Shown here piece after piece: positions 57,977-64,000 of a DNA stretch of 64,000 bases. Below the pieces are notes generated by a model that was given only the letters and a program-made list of their open reading frames with translations, searched no databases and was not told the DNA's origin. Source of the DNA: an uncultured Atopobiaceae bacterium (GTDB lineage Bacteria; Actinomycetota; Coriobacteriia; Coriobacteriales; Atopobiaceae). Every line of letters starts with the position of its first letter. The stretch's first letter is position 1. Location of the stretch: NCBI GenBank assembly GCA_944321515.1, contig CALULO010000006.1, forward strand, positions 62,001-126,000, read 5' to 3'. Made by a program: the position numbers and the translations under genes.

Positions 57977-58357
57977 TCATCCCTCCTGACCTCGTGAGAC
58001 GATTCTCTTGATGCGCTGCGCCGCCTGGAAGCAGGCCCGCGCCTGCGTGTCCAGCCACTCCTCGGCCGCGTTCGGCCGGCGCTCGCCGCCCCTGCACCGG
58101 CGCAGCTCGCTCGGGCAGCACAGACGCTCGGCGATGTCGGCGTCGTAGATGAGGGCGCACCCGCCCCACGAGTAGTCGTGCCAGCTCGGCGCGCCGTCGA
58201 GCAGGGCTCTCTCGACGGTCCGCGCGGTGAGCTCGGTGTCCCCGTCGAGGTCGGCGAGCATGTCGAGGGCGTACGCGGTGACGCCCCGGTCCCAGGCCGA
58301 CCGGTCGCGGCGGGCCCCGAGGGCGGCGATGACCTCGCTGACCAGCATCCCCGTCAC
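57977..58357 (-). CDS. Hypothetical helical protein of the element
   Basis: 126 residues, starting MTGMLVSEVIAALGARRDRSAWDRGV. Helical throughout, with Cys pairs (CALIYDADIAERLCCPSELRRC). Its start overlaps the previous gene's stop by four bases and its stop overlaps an ATG of the next gene, so the trio is translated as a unit. No family recognised. Confidence 0.6.
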   Translation of the reverse strand: MTGMLVSEVIAALGARRDRSAWDRGVTAYALDMLADLDGDTELTARTVERALLDGAPSWHDYSWGGCALIYDADIAERLCCPSELRRCRGGERRPNAAEEWLDTQARACFQAAQRIKRIVSRGQEG

Positions 58358-58695
58358 CCCTTTGCGATGAGCGCGGGCGCGAGGCGCGCCATGACCGCGA
58401 GCTGCCCGAAGCTGCCGTAGCGCACGGCAGTGCCCACCTCGGCGAGGCCCTGGCGCTCGAGCTCGCGCAGGTACTTGAGGTTGTCTGTAGGGACGAACGC
58501 CCAGTCATCGCCGGGGAGCGCCTGCTCGGGCAGGTTGACCGTCAGGTCGCACCACAGGCCGTCGTCGAACTCGTCCTCGGGCTCGACCTCGTAGAGCAGG
58601 ACCGCGGGGCGGCCGTTCGTTTCGTAGCGGCCGAGCGCGGGCGTGAGCGCGGGGGCGCCGGGGACGTGAATCTGGATCGTGGTGAACGTGAGCAT
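58354..58695 (-). CDS. DUF4313-like small protein
   Basis: 113 residues. The pattern RYETNGRPAVLLYEVEPEDEFDDGLWCDLTVNLPEQ, then AFVPTDNLKYLRELERQGLA, resembles DUF4313 proteins carried by conjugative elements of gut bacteria; that match is from memory. AGAGAGGAGCCAGCC precedes ATG 58695. First gene of the reverse-strand trio. Confidence 0.55.
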   Translation of the reverse strand: MLTFTTIQIHVPGAPALTPALGRYETNGRPAVLLYEVEPEDEFDDGLWCDLTVNLPEQALPGDDWAFVPTDNLKYLRELERQGLAEVGTAVRYGSFGQLAVMARLAPALIAKG

Positions 58696-58767
58696 GGCTG
58701 GCTCCTCTCTCCGATTGCCGTCGAGGGGCCGTCTGTGGCCGCGCGGGCACGCGGGGCCCTCGCGGAC

Positions 58768-58986
58768 GTTGACGGGACGATTGAGAGCCGTTGAATGGAC
58801 GCGGCGGCGATGCGGGGCGGGCGTCGCCGTTCAATGGTCGTTTGGCGGGCGCCCGAGGGGCCTTTGGGTGGACGCGAGGGGCGCGGGGCGGGGCGTGTCC
58901 TTTGATAGGCGCTTCGACGGACGCCCAACGGCGCTTTGAGGATCGGTGGACGATGAAGGGCTGTTTGCGGGGCGTTTGACGGGACG
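58768..58986. repeat. Degenerate short direct repeats upstream of parA
   Basis: Copies resembling GTTGAnnGGACG: GTTGACGGGACG (58768), GTTGAATGGACG (58790), GTTCAATGGTCG (58829), TTTGGGTGGACG (58863), CTTCGACGGACG (58912), GTTTGACGGGACG (58974). Spacing is irregular. They might be parS-like or regulatory sites. Nothing else is seen in 58696-59085. Confidence 0.35.
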
Positions 58987-59089
58987 AGGCGGAAAATCGG
59001 CGGAGTAACAGCGGACTTACAGCGCTTTTAGTGCGCAAAAAATGCTGAAAAAGTCATGGCATGCTGAATGGGAATATATTAGCAAATGG

Positions 59090-59095
59090 TATAAT
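59090..59095 (+). promoter_or_regulatory. parA promoter -10 box
   Basis: TATAAT in a locally AT-rich stretch, 34 bp before the parA ATG. A clear -35 box is not evident. Confidence 0.5.
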
Positions 59096-59129
59096 TAAAT
59101 CGCATAATAGCAGTTGAAACGGGGTGAAC

Positions 59130-59702
59130 ATGACAAAGACGAACCACATCCCCACCATCGCCGTCGTGAACCAGAAGGGCGGCGTCGGCAAGAGCTTCAT
59201 CGCCGACGAGCTCGCGTTCTGGTGCGACCGCAACGACGTCCCCTGCGAGCTCGTGGAGCTGGACCCGCAGGGCGGCATGTCCCACGCCTCGGACGACGTC
59301 GAGGGCGCCCGCGTGCGCATCATCGACACGCCGGGCGCTCTGCGGGCCGAGCTGCGCGACGTGCTCACCGAGGCCGACGCGGTCGTCGTGCCGGTGAGGC
59401 CGAGCGAGCGCGGCGTCACGGCCACCGAGCGCATGCTCGGGCTCGTCGAGGACGTCTGCGAGGGCGCTGCGGGCTTCCTCGTGGTCAACTGCTGGAACCG
59501 CTTCCGCACGGCGCGCTCGTTCAGGCGCCACGAGGACGAGTGGGACGCCCGGGGCTGGAACGTGTTCCACGTGCCGCAGGCCGAGCTGGTCGTCCAGGCC
59601 GAGGAGACGCGCAAAAGCGTCGTCGAGCTCAACCAGCGCGCTCGGGTGTCCGTGGCGGTCGACGAGCTGTGCGGGGTCATCGTCGGGGAGGTGCTGGCAT
59701 GA
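59130..59702 (+). CDS. parA: ParA-family partition ATPase
   Basis: 190 residues. Deviant Walker A NQKGGVGKS with the signature lysine (about 14-22), switch region LDPQGGMSHA and IIDTPG are intact. This is the short ParA form without an N-terminal helix-turn-helix. It would position or stabilise the excised, replicating element. GGGGTGAAC precedes ATG 59130. Its stop overlaps the ATG of the next gene (ATGA), giving a ParA-RHH pair. Confidence 0.9.
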   Translation: MTKTNHIPTIAVVNQKGGVGKSFIADELAFWCDRNDVPCELVELDPQGGMSHASDDVEGARVRIIDTPGALRAELRDVLTEADAVVVPVRPSERGVTATERMLGLVEDVCEGAAGFLVVNCWNRFRTARSFRRHEDEWDARGWNVFHVPQAELVVQAEETRKSVVELNQRARVSVAVDELCGVIVGEVLA

Positions 59703-59953
59703 CGGACGGAGTCAAGCATTTCGGCAAGCGGAACCGCGACGAGCAAGAGACGGTCGCCGACGCGATACGCGACGGCGCGCCGATGCCGGAGCCGAGGGCT
59801 GAGCGCACCCGCTGGCAGATGTCGCTGACGGTCGACGAGCGCAGGTGGCTCGACCGCCGATCGCGCGAGCTCGGGCTCACGCGGTCGGGGTACGTGAAGC
59901 TGCTTATGCGCGAGGACCGCGCCCGAGTCGAGCGGGAGGCGGGACGTTCATGA
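59699..59953 (+). CDS. Ribbon-helix-helix partner of ParA
   Basis: 84 residues. The C-terminal half, RWQMSLTVDERRWLDRRSRELGLTRSGYVKLLM, fits a ribbon-helix-helix fold, and the charged N-terminal half may stimulate the ATPase. Translationally coupled to parA. A role as centromere-binding protein or autorepressor is inferred from the arrangement. Confidence 0.72.
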   Translation: MTDGVKHFGKRNRDEQETVADAIRDGAPMPEPRAERTRWQMSLTVDERRWLDRRSRELGLTRSGYVKLLMREDRARVEREAGRS

Positions 59954-59961
59954 CGGACGAC

Positions 59962-59999
59962 GGGCGCCCGTTCCGGGAGACCGGGGCGGGCGCCCTTTT
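59962..59999 (+). terminator. Terminator of the parA operon
   Basis: GGGCGCCCG (59962-59970) pairs with CGGGCGCCC (59987-59995), then TTTT. A near-identical hairpin in reverse orientation ends the integrase gene at 60665-60702. Confidence 0.85.
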
Positions 60000-60139
60000 C
60001 CGTGGCGTCGGAGTGGCGGCGACCGTGGCGGTCGCGGCGGCCCGTCTCCGGGGGCTGCGGCCGCCGCCCGCTGCGCGGGCGGGCCGCCGGTGAGGGATGA
60101 CGCAAGGTGGTGCGGGTGCGGGGAGGTGTTTCGAAGGAC

Positions 60140-60530
60140 GTCTCCAAGCGGTGTTTCCGCATATCTGATTACAAAAGTTACAAATCGCCGTGTAATCAAC
60201 GTTTCCGCAGTTAAACGGCGCTTTTACCCTAAAAGCGAACAAGTGTTCATGTAATCAACGAACCCGCAGGTAAACGGGCTAAAAAGTCCGAATATTACAT
60301 GAGTTACACGTTTTCGAAGGTTTTAGACGTGCGCGAAAGCAAAAGACCGTTTGTTAACGTGGAAAAGAAAAACGCCCGAAAACGTGTAATCCGTGTAATT
60401 TTCCGGAAAAAATGCCCTCTGACCTGCGGAAACGTTGATTACACGGCTTTTCGGTCATTTTCTCGAAAACAGGTGCTCTGACCTGCGGAAACGTTGATTA
60501 CACGACCGTTTGTAACCCATGTAAGCACGT
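60140..60530. other. Candidate replication origin with paired iterons
   Basis: An AT-rich island in GC-rich DNA. The sequence TGTAATCAACGTTTCCGCAG is found at 60191-60210, a variant TGTAATCAACGAACCCGCAG at 60250-60269, and two reversed copies (CTGCGGAAACGTTGATTACA) at 60424-60443 and 60483-60502. Each pair is 59 bp apart and the pairs face each other across about 155 bp with more TGTAA/GTTAC fragments. No gene covers 59954-60723. The nearby D5 helicase and ParA genes support an origin, but a transfer or excision-control site is not excluded. Confidence 0.72.
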
Positions 60531-60664
60531 GCCGCCCCACCCAGCCGCTGCGTGGGTCCCGCGCCGGGCGGCCCGCCTCAGGGGAACTCGCTGAACGCCT
60601 CATCACTGCGTCATCCCTCTCGAGCGGCCCGAGGCGCGCAGCGCCTCGGCGGCCGCAGGACGGG

Positions 60665-60702
60665 AAAGGGCGCCCGCCCCCGGTCTCCCGGGACGGGCGC
60701 CC
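60665..60702 (-). terminator. Terminator of the integrase gene
   Basis: Reverse-strand hairpin CGGGCGCCC/GGGCGCCCG with the stem-flanking sequence GGTCTCCCGG shared with the parA terminator; TTTCCC follows. It lies 22 bp beyond the integrase stop. Confidence 0.8.
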
Positions 60703-60723
60703 TCGCGCGCCGCTGCTGCCGCG

Positions 60724-62343
60724 TCAGCCCTCTGCGGGCGCGGCGCCGGTCTTCCAGCGGAACTCGACCGTCTTCGACGGGTCGAGTCCGGCGCCCCGCG
60801 CGTTTCTCCGCGCGTTCTCCGACCGGTCGGTCTTGGTCAGGTAGACGTCGCACAAAAGGTCGACGACGGCTCTCTTCGCGTCGAGGTCGGCCTCGCGGAA
60901 CGCCTCGGCGGGCGCGACCTCGCGCACGATCGCCGGTGGCTCCGGCGCGTCGGCGAGCGCGCGCAGGCGCGCCTCCGCTTCGCGTATGGCCGCCTCGGCG
61001 ACGTCGCGGGCGCGCTTCAAGTCCTCGGCGCGGATGAGGTCGCGGGCGTAGTCGGCCTCGGCTCGCTCGATGCGCCCGCGCTGCCGCGCGACCTCGGCCT
61101 CGATCTCCTTGGCCTCGGTGGCGTCGCCCTCGTGGCGCACGCACACGAGGCTCGCGAGGTCGGGGCGGGCGAGCACGGCCTCGATGACGCTCTCGACGTA
61201 GGCGTCCACGAGGTCGGCCTTGCGCGTGACGTGGCCCGTGCAGGTGTAGCAGACCCCCTGCAGGTGCACGCGGCCGCCGCAGACGGGGCACCGGTAGAGG
61301 CCGCTGCCCAGGTGCGTGCGCGCCGCCGCCGGCCCCTTGCCCGAGATCTTCGGGCGCCGGTCGGGGTCGTCGAGCACCGCCTGCACGCGCTCCCAGTCCT
61401 CGGCGGGCACGATGGGCTCCCACTGCCCGCGCACCCACTCGCCGGTTCCTTCGTCGCGCACGCGCCGGTTGTGCCAGGGCGCGCTCTTGTCGCCGTTCTT
61501 GCCGACCTCGCTGGGGATGTAGGTGGCGAAGCCGGCGTAGCGCGGGTTCCTCAGCATCTTGAGCACGGCCGAGCTGTTCCAGGGCTGCTCGGCGGGTAGC
61601 TCGTGCGGCGGACGGTCGGGGTGGCGCTCGTTCCACTCGACGGCAGCGCGGTACGACGGTCGCGGCAGCGTGGGCACGCCTGCGGTCAGCTCGTCCCTCT
61701 CGCCCGAGAGCGCCCGGGCGATGGCCTTGAGCGACGCCCCCGCGAGGAAGGCGGCGAACACGGCGCGCACGGCCCCGGCCTCCTCCTCGATCACCTCGCC
61801 GGCGTGTGTGTAGCCGGTCGGGCGGTTGCCGACGGGCACGCGCCCGATGCGCGCCCGCTGGCGGTTGGCCGCCCTCTGGCGCTCGCCCTTGTGCTGGGAT
61901 TCGTTCTCGGCGACGGCGACGCGGATGCGGGCGACGAGCAGGTCGCCCGAGCGCGAGAGGTCGAGATCCATTCCGTGCGCCTCGACGACGTGGCAAAGAC
62001 CTGCTTTGGCCAGCTTGACCCATTGGTCGAGCTGCCCGGGCTGGCGCGTGAGGCGGTCGAGGTCCCACACGTAGACGCTCCCGACCTCGCCGGCGCGCAC
62101 GTCCGCGAGCAGCCGGTCGTAGGCGGGGCGGCGCTTGCGGGCGTCGGCCGCCGAGATCGACAGGTCCGAGTAGACGCGCTCGGCGCTCACCTCGACGCCG
62201 TCTCTGGCCGCGCGGTCGCGGCACTCCTTCTCCTGGCGGTCGAGCGCGAGCTCGCCCATACCCTGGTCGAGCGAGATTCGGACGTAGATCGCCGCGTCTC
62301 GGCTCGTTTGCTCAATTGTCTCGTTGCTGGATTTCCGCCCCAC
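60724..62343 (-). CDS. int: Large serine recombinase (integrase)
   Basis: 539 residues. The resolvase-type catalytic domain starts AAIYVRISLDQGM, with the nucleophile serine in YVRIS, and continues VYVWDLDRLTRQPGQLDQW. A recombinase domain follows (GNRPTGYTHAGEVIEEEAGAVRAVFAAFL, WNSSAVLKMLRNPRYAG), then a zinc ribbon (CPVCGG and CYTCTG) and a coiled coil. This is the enzyme class that recombines att sites with a 2-bp core, matching the GG core found here. It starts at GTG 62343 behind GGGGTGAT and lies 70 bp from attR. Confidence 0.93.
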   Translation of the reverse strand: MGRKSSNETIEQTSRDAAIYVRISLDQGMGELALDRQEKECRDRAARDGVEVSAERVYSDLSISAADARKRRPAYDRLLADVRAGEVGSVYVWDLDRLTRQPGQLDQWVKLAKAGLCHVVEAHGMDLDLSRSGDLLVARIRVAVAENESQHKGERQRAANRQRARIGRVPVGNRPTGYTHAGEVIEEEAGAVRAVFAAFLAGASLKAIARALSGERDELTAGVPTLPRPSYRAAVEWNERHPDRPPHELPAEQPWNSSAVLKMLRNPRYAGFATYIPSEVGKNGDKSAPWHNRRVRDEGTGEWVRGQWEPIVPAEDWERVQAVLDDPDRRPKISGKGPAAARTHLGSGLYRCPVCGGRVHLQGVCYTCTGHVTRKADLVDAYVESVIEAVLARPDLASLVCVRHEGDATEAKEIEAEVARQRGRIERAEADYARDLIRAEDLKRARDVAEAAIREAEARLRALADAPEPPAIVREVAPAEAFREADLDAKRAVVDLLCDVYLTKTDRSENARRNARGAGLDPSKTVEFRWKTGAAPAEG

Positions 62344-62412
62344 GACTGCATCACCCCGAAGGTCGATTCGGTTACAAAGTCGCAGGGATTTGGCTATATT
62401 TTAGCTTTTCAG

Positions 62413-62439
62413 CCATGTAAGGTCAATTTGCCTACCGGG
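62413..62439 (-). other. attR: element arm plus GG core
   Basis: Arm CAATTTGCCTACCG (62424-62437), preceded by ACATGTAAGGT-like TGTAAGGT, then core GG (62438-62439). Inverted, it matches the attL arm at 19 of 25 positions. Host codons resume directly: GGG AAG ACC TAC. Confidence 0.82.
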
Positions 62440-62956
62440 GAAGACCTACCCCGACGTCCAGAGCCTGCTCCTTCTCTCCGAGATCTTCGGCGTGACCGTG
62501 GACTCCCTTATCAAAGGAGACGTGGAGACCATGAACGAGACCATCCGGAGGGACGTCGTCCTCATTCGCCGCCTGGGGTTTGCCATGGCGGGCCTGCTCC
62601 TGCTCTCGCTGGCGACAACGGCCTGGCTCACGGTGCAGTGCGTCGTCTGGGACTGGGGCCTCGGCTACGCGCTGCCGACGCTCCTGCTTGCGCTCGTGCT
62701 CTGGGGCGGGGCGATGTTCGCCTCCGTCTGGGCCGAGCGAATCAAGCGCGACCACGACCTCGTCACCTACCGCGAGGTGGTGGACTTCTGGGAGGGCAGG
62801 GAGGTCGACCGCAACACGGAGCGGGGGCGCCGCGAGCGCGCACTGCCGGGCTGGATGCGCGCCGTGCGCACGGTCGGCATGGTCCTTCTCGCCGCGGCGG
62901 TCGGCTTTCTCTGCGCGTACTACGGCATCCCGCTGCTGCAGTGGCTCCTCGGGTAG
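62438..62956 (+). pseudogene. 3' part of the XRE-type membrane regulator interrupted by the element
   Basis: Joined to the 5' part through codon GGG (62438-62440), the frame reads KTYPDVQSLLLLSEIFGVTVDSLIKGD, the standard continuation of XRE domains. A membrane domain follows, with helices near RLGFAMAGLLLLSLATTAWL, ALPTLLLALVLWGGAMF and a C-terminal VGMVLLAAAVGFLCAYYGIPLLQ. The intact protein would have 209 residues. A GTG at 62492 could start a fragment lacking DNA binding. Confidence 0.85.
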
Positions 62957-63001
62957 GGGCTCGGGGCTTTGCCCTTGTCGGCCTCGCGGCGGCGCATGTC
63001 G

Positions 63002-63751
63002 TCACGTCTTCTTGTCGCTCAGGCGCTCCGCTGTTGCGACAATCTCCTGGTAGCGCGGGTCGTCGATGGCGAGCTCGCGCCATTCTGGTGATGTCGTCCT
63101 CTCTTCTGCCTCCTGTTGCAGCGCCTTGCGCACCCCGTCCGCCTGGCGCGTCTTGCGCTCGGCCCAGGCTTCGCCGGCACGAGTGGGGTTGAGTCGCTCG
63201 GCCACGCAATCCCAAAGCGGGGAGCCGGGCGTGTCTGGGCTCGTCAGCATGCTTCCCGCCACGTCCACCGCCCGAGCCAGCGCCGTGAGCGCCTCGTCGG
63301 TGAGATCGGCGGCATCGGACGGGGCTCCGTTTGCGTCGCCCTTCTCGCCCGCCGGCGCGAGCGGTGTGGCCGTGCCCGCGGCCCACAGCGTGAGGAGCGA
63401 TGCCAGCATGAGCAGCAGGCTCGCATCCGAATAGTGCTCTGCCGCTATCGCACGCAGCCGCTCGCGCGCCGCGGGAAGGTCCCGCTTGGCCAGCGCGTAG
63501 ACCTCTGCGTAGAGCGCGGCGGACTCCTCCGCCGTAAGTTCATCATGCCAGTCGAAGAGCTCGTCCAGCGTGAGCGAGAAGTACGCGGCGATGCGTGGCA
63601 GCAGGCTCACGTCCGGCAGGCTCTGCCCGAGCTCCCACTTGGACACGGCGGCCTTCGAGACGCCCAGGTGGGCTGCGAGCGCCTCCTGTGTGACGCCCCT
63701 GCGCCGGCGCTCCCGCGCTATCGTGCGACCGATGTTGACGGCTGTGCTCAT
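63002..63751 (-). CDS. XRE-family transcriptional regulator
   Basis: 249 residues. The helix-turn-helix domain covers about residues 5-63 (RRRRGVTQEALAAHLGVSKAAVSKWELGQSLPDVSLLPRIAAYF). A long, mainly helical C-terminal region follows without a membrane helix. The in-frame ATG at 63763 has no ribosome site, and ATG 63751 has only a weak GGGT. It converges on the split regulator gene and has a similar DNA-binding domain. Confidence 0.82.
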   Translation of the reverse strand: MSTAVNIGRTIARERRRRGVTQEALAAHLGVSKAAVSKWELGQSLPDVSLLPRIAAYFSLTLDELFDWHDELTAEESAALYAEVYALAKRDLPAARERLRAIAAEHYSDASLLLMLASLLTLWAAGTATPLAPAGEKGDANGAPSDAADLTDEALTALARAVDVAGSMLTSPDTPGSPLWDCVAERLNPTRAGEAWAERKTRQADGVRKALQQEAEERTTSPEWRELAIDDPRYQEIVATAERLSDKKT

Positions 63752-64000
63752 GACGCGACCCATCGACGGCGTGGCCAGATGCCATCTCCAGTATGCGGTT
63801 GAGTAACAGTGGAATCAAAGGAGCGCTGGTTGACGTTTCTCGGGTGAGGTCAACTGGTCGTTGGCGTGGTGGTCCTTGTGGGTGCGGAAGCTTGAAGGTC
63901 TCTGGGCAGATCGCGCGCCTCTGGGCGATTCGGCGGGCTCTTTGGATAGGGCCCCGGTGGTGTTTTCCTAGTAGTGGTCAATCTGGGAGACGCATAACAA
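63752..64000. other. No recognisable gene
   Basis: No frame of convincing coding character is seen up to the window edge. GTTGAC and GTCAAC near 63830-63860 form a weak inverted pair. The stretch probably holds the promoter of the XRE gene. Confidence 0.4.

Larger units (their letters stand above)
43295..62439. mobile_element. Integrative mobilizable element, serine-integrase type, ~19.1 kb
   Basis: The ends are set by splitting of one chromosomal gene, which rejoins in frame at a GG core (43295-43296 and 62438-62439). Inside are an integrase, excisionase-like gene, D5 primase/helicase, MobV-like relaxase, ParA, a candidate iteron origin, a restriction-modification pair and a secreted Cna-B protein. 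No VirB4/VirD4, capsid or terminase genes are seen, so conjugation would need a helper. Transfer and replication are inferred from gene content. Confidence 0.92.

Noticed and set aside
59950..60093. Small ORF of 47 codons overlapping the RHH stop by ATGA
   Set aside because: Its middle is the parA-operon terminator hairpin (59962-59999), and the same sequence recurs inverted at the integrase terminator, so the frame is explained by structure rather than coding.
60191..60502. CRISPR-like repeats
   Set aside because: Copies are in opposite orientations as two pairs, which CRISPR arrays never show; an origin or binding-site layout fits.
43295..62439. Prophage or full conjugative element
   Set aside because: No capsid, terminase, portal, tail or lysis genes, and no VirB4/VirD4-type genes were seen; relaxase plus integrase fit a mobilizable element.
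1..64000. tRNA or rRNA genes
   Set aside because: No cloverleaf with a TTCGA-type arm or rRNA-like segment was recognised in any gap; a dedicated tRNA scan would settle it.

Overview
The window is high-GC DNA with dense, short-gap gene packing and Shine-Dalgarno led starts. A bifid-type phosphoketolase, a 1574-residue fused acyl-CoA dehydratase activase, a class I mannose-6-phosphate isomerase with an extra N-terminal domain, PTS sugar uptake and many GntR/LacI/TetR regulators suggest a fermentative anaerobic actinobacterium of the Coriobacteriia (Olsenella/Atopobium-like). That assignment is an inference from gene content; no rRNA gene is present to confirm it.

Chromosomal part, 1-43.3 kb. 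From the left: the 3' end of an FAD oxidoreductase; a polar amino acid ABC transporter (reverse strand); a manganese-type yybP-ykoY riboswitch with terminator ahead of mntP; engB, a fructosamine-kinase-like gene, an OPT transporter, coaX; a LacI regulator followed by xfp, whose promoter carries a LacI-type operator; a serine beta-lactamase-like secreted protein; a TetR gene translationally coupled to the giant activase; a fused manA; three Cof-type HAD phosphatases, pepT and a small membrane protein; an orphan substrate-binding lipoprotein; a GntR regulator with nagA; and a flavodoxin/ferredoxin protein. From 30.6 to 36.5 kb is a beta-glucoside (cellobiose-type) locus: PTS IIA, IIB and IIC with a GH1 glycosidase on one strand and a GntR regulator with a ROK kinase on the other. 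It is bracketed by two ~200-bp repeats whose 127-bp cores face opposite ways. From 36.7 to 42.9 kb: flavodoxin, aldo/keto reductase, a doubly frameshifted TetR gene, a chimeric gene remnant, a GntR(YtrA)-ABC transporter operon and an MFS exporter.

Integrated element, 43,295-62,439 (about 19.1 kb). A serine-integrase mobile element sits inside a chromosomal XRE-type membrane regulator gene. The two gene halves (43,184-43,294 and 62,438-62,956) rejoin in frame to a 209-residue protein, and the element ends rebuild a symmetrical attP around a GG core. It carries an excisionase-like gene behind a terminator-bearing leader, a D5-type primase/helicase, small accessory genes, a MobV-like relaxase with a candidate oriT, a secreted Cna-B protein, a ribbon-helix-helix gene, a compact restriction-modification pair (nuclease-methylase fusion plus specificity subunit), a cluster of small coupled genes, a ParA-RHH pair, an AT-rich candidate replication origin with four long iterons in two inverted pairs, and the integrase. 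No type IV secretion, capsid or terminase gene is seen, so it reads as an integrative mobilizable element with its own replication module.

Right flank. The 3' half of the split gene is followed by a second, convergent XRE regulator and about 250 bp without a recognisable gene. No tRNA, rRNA or CRISPR array was seen.
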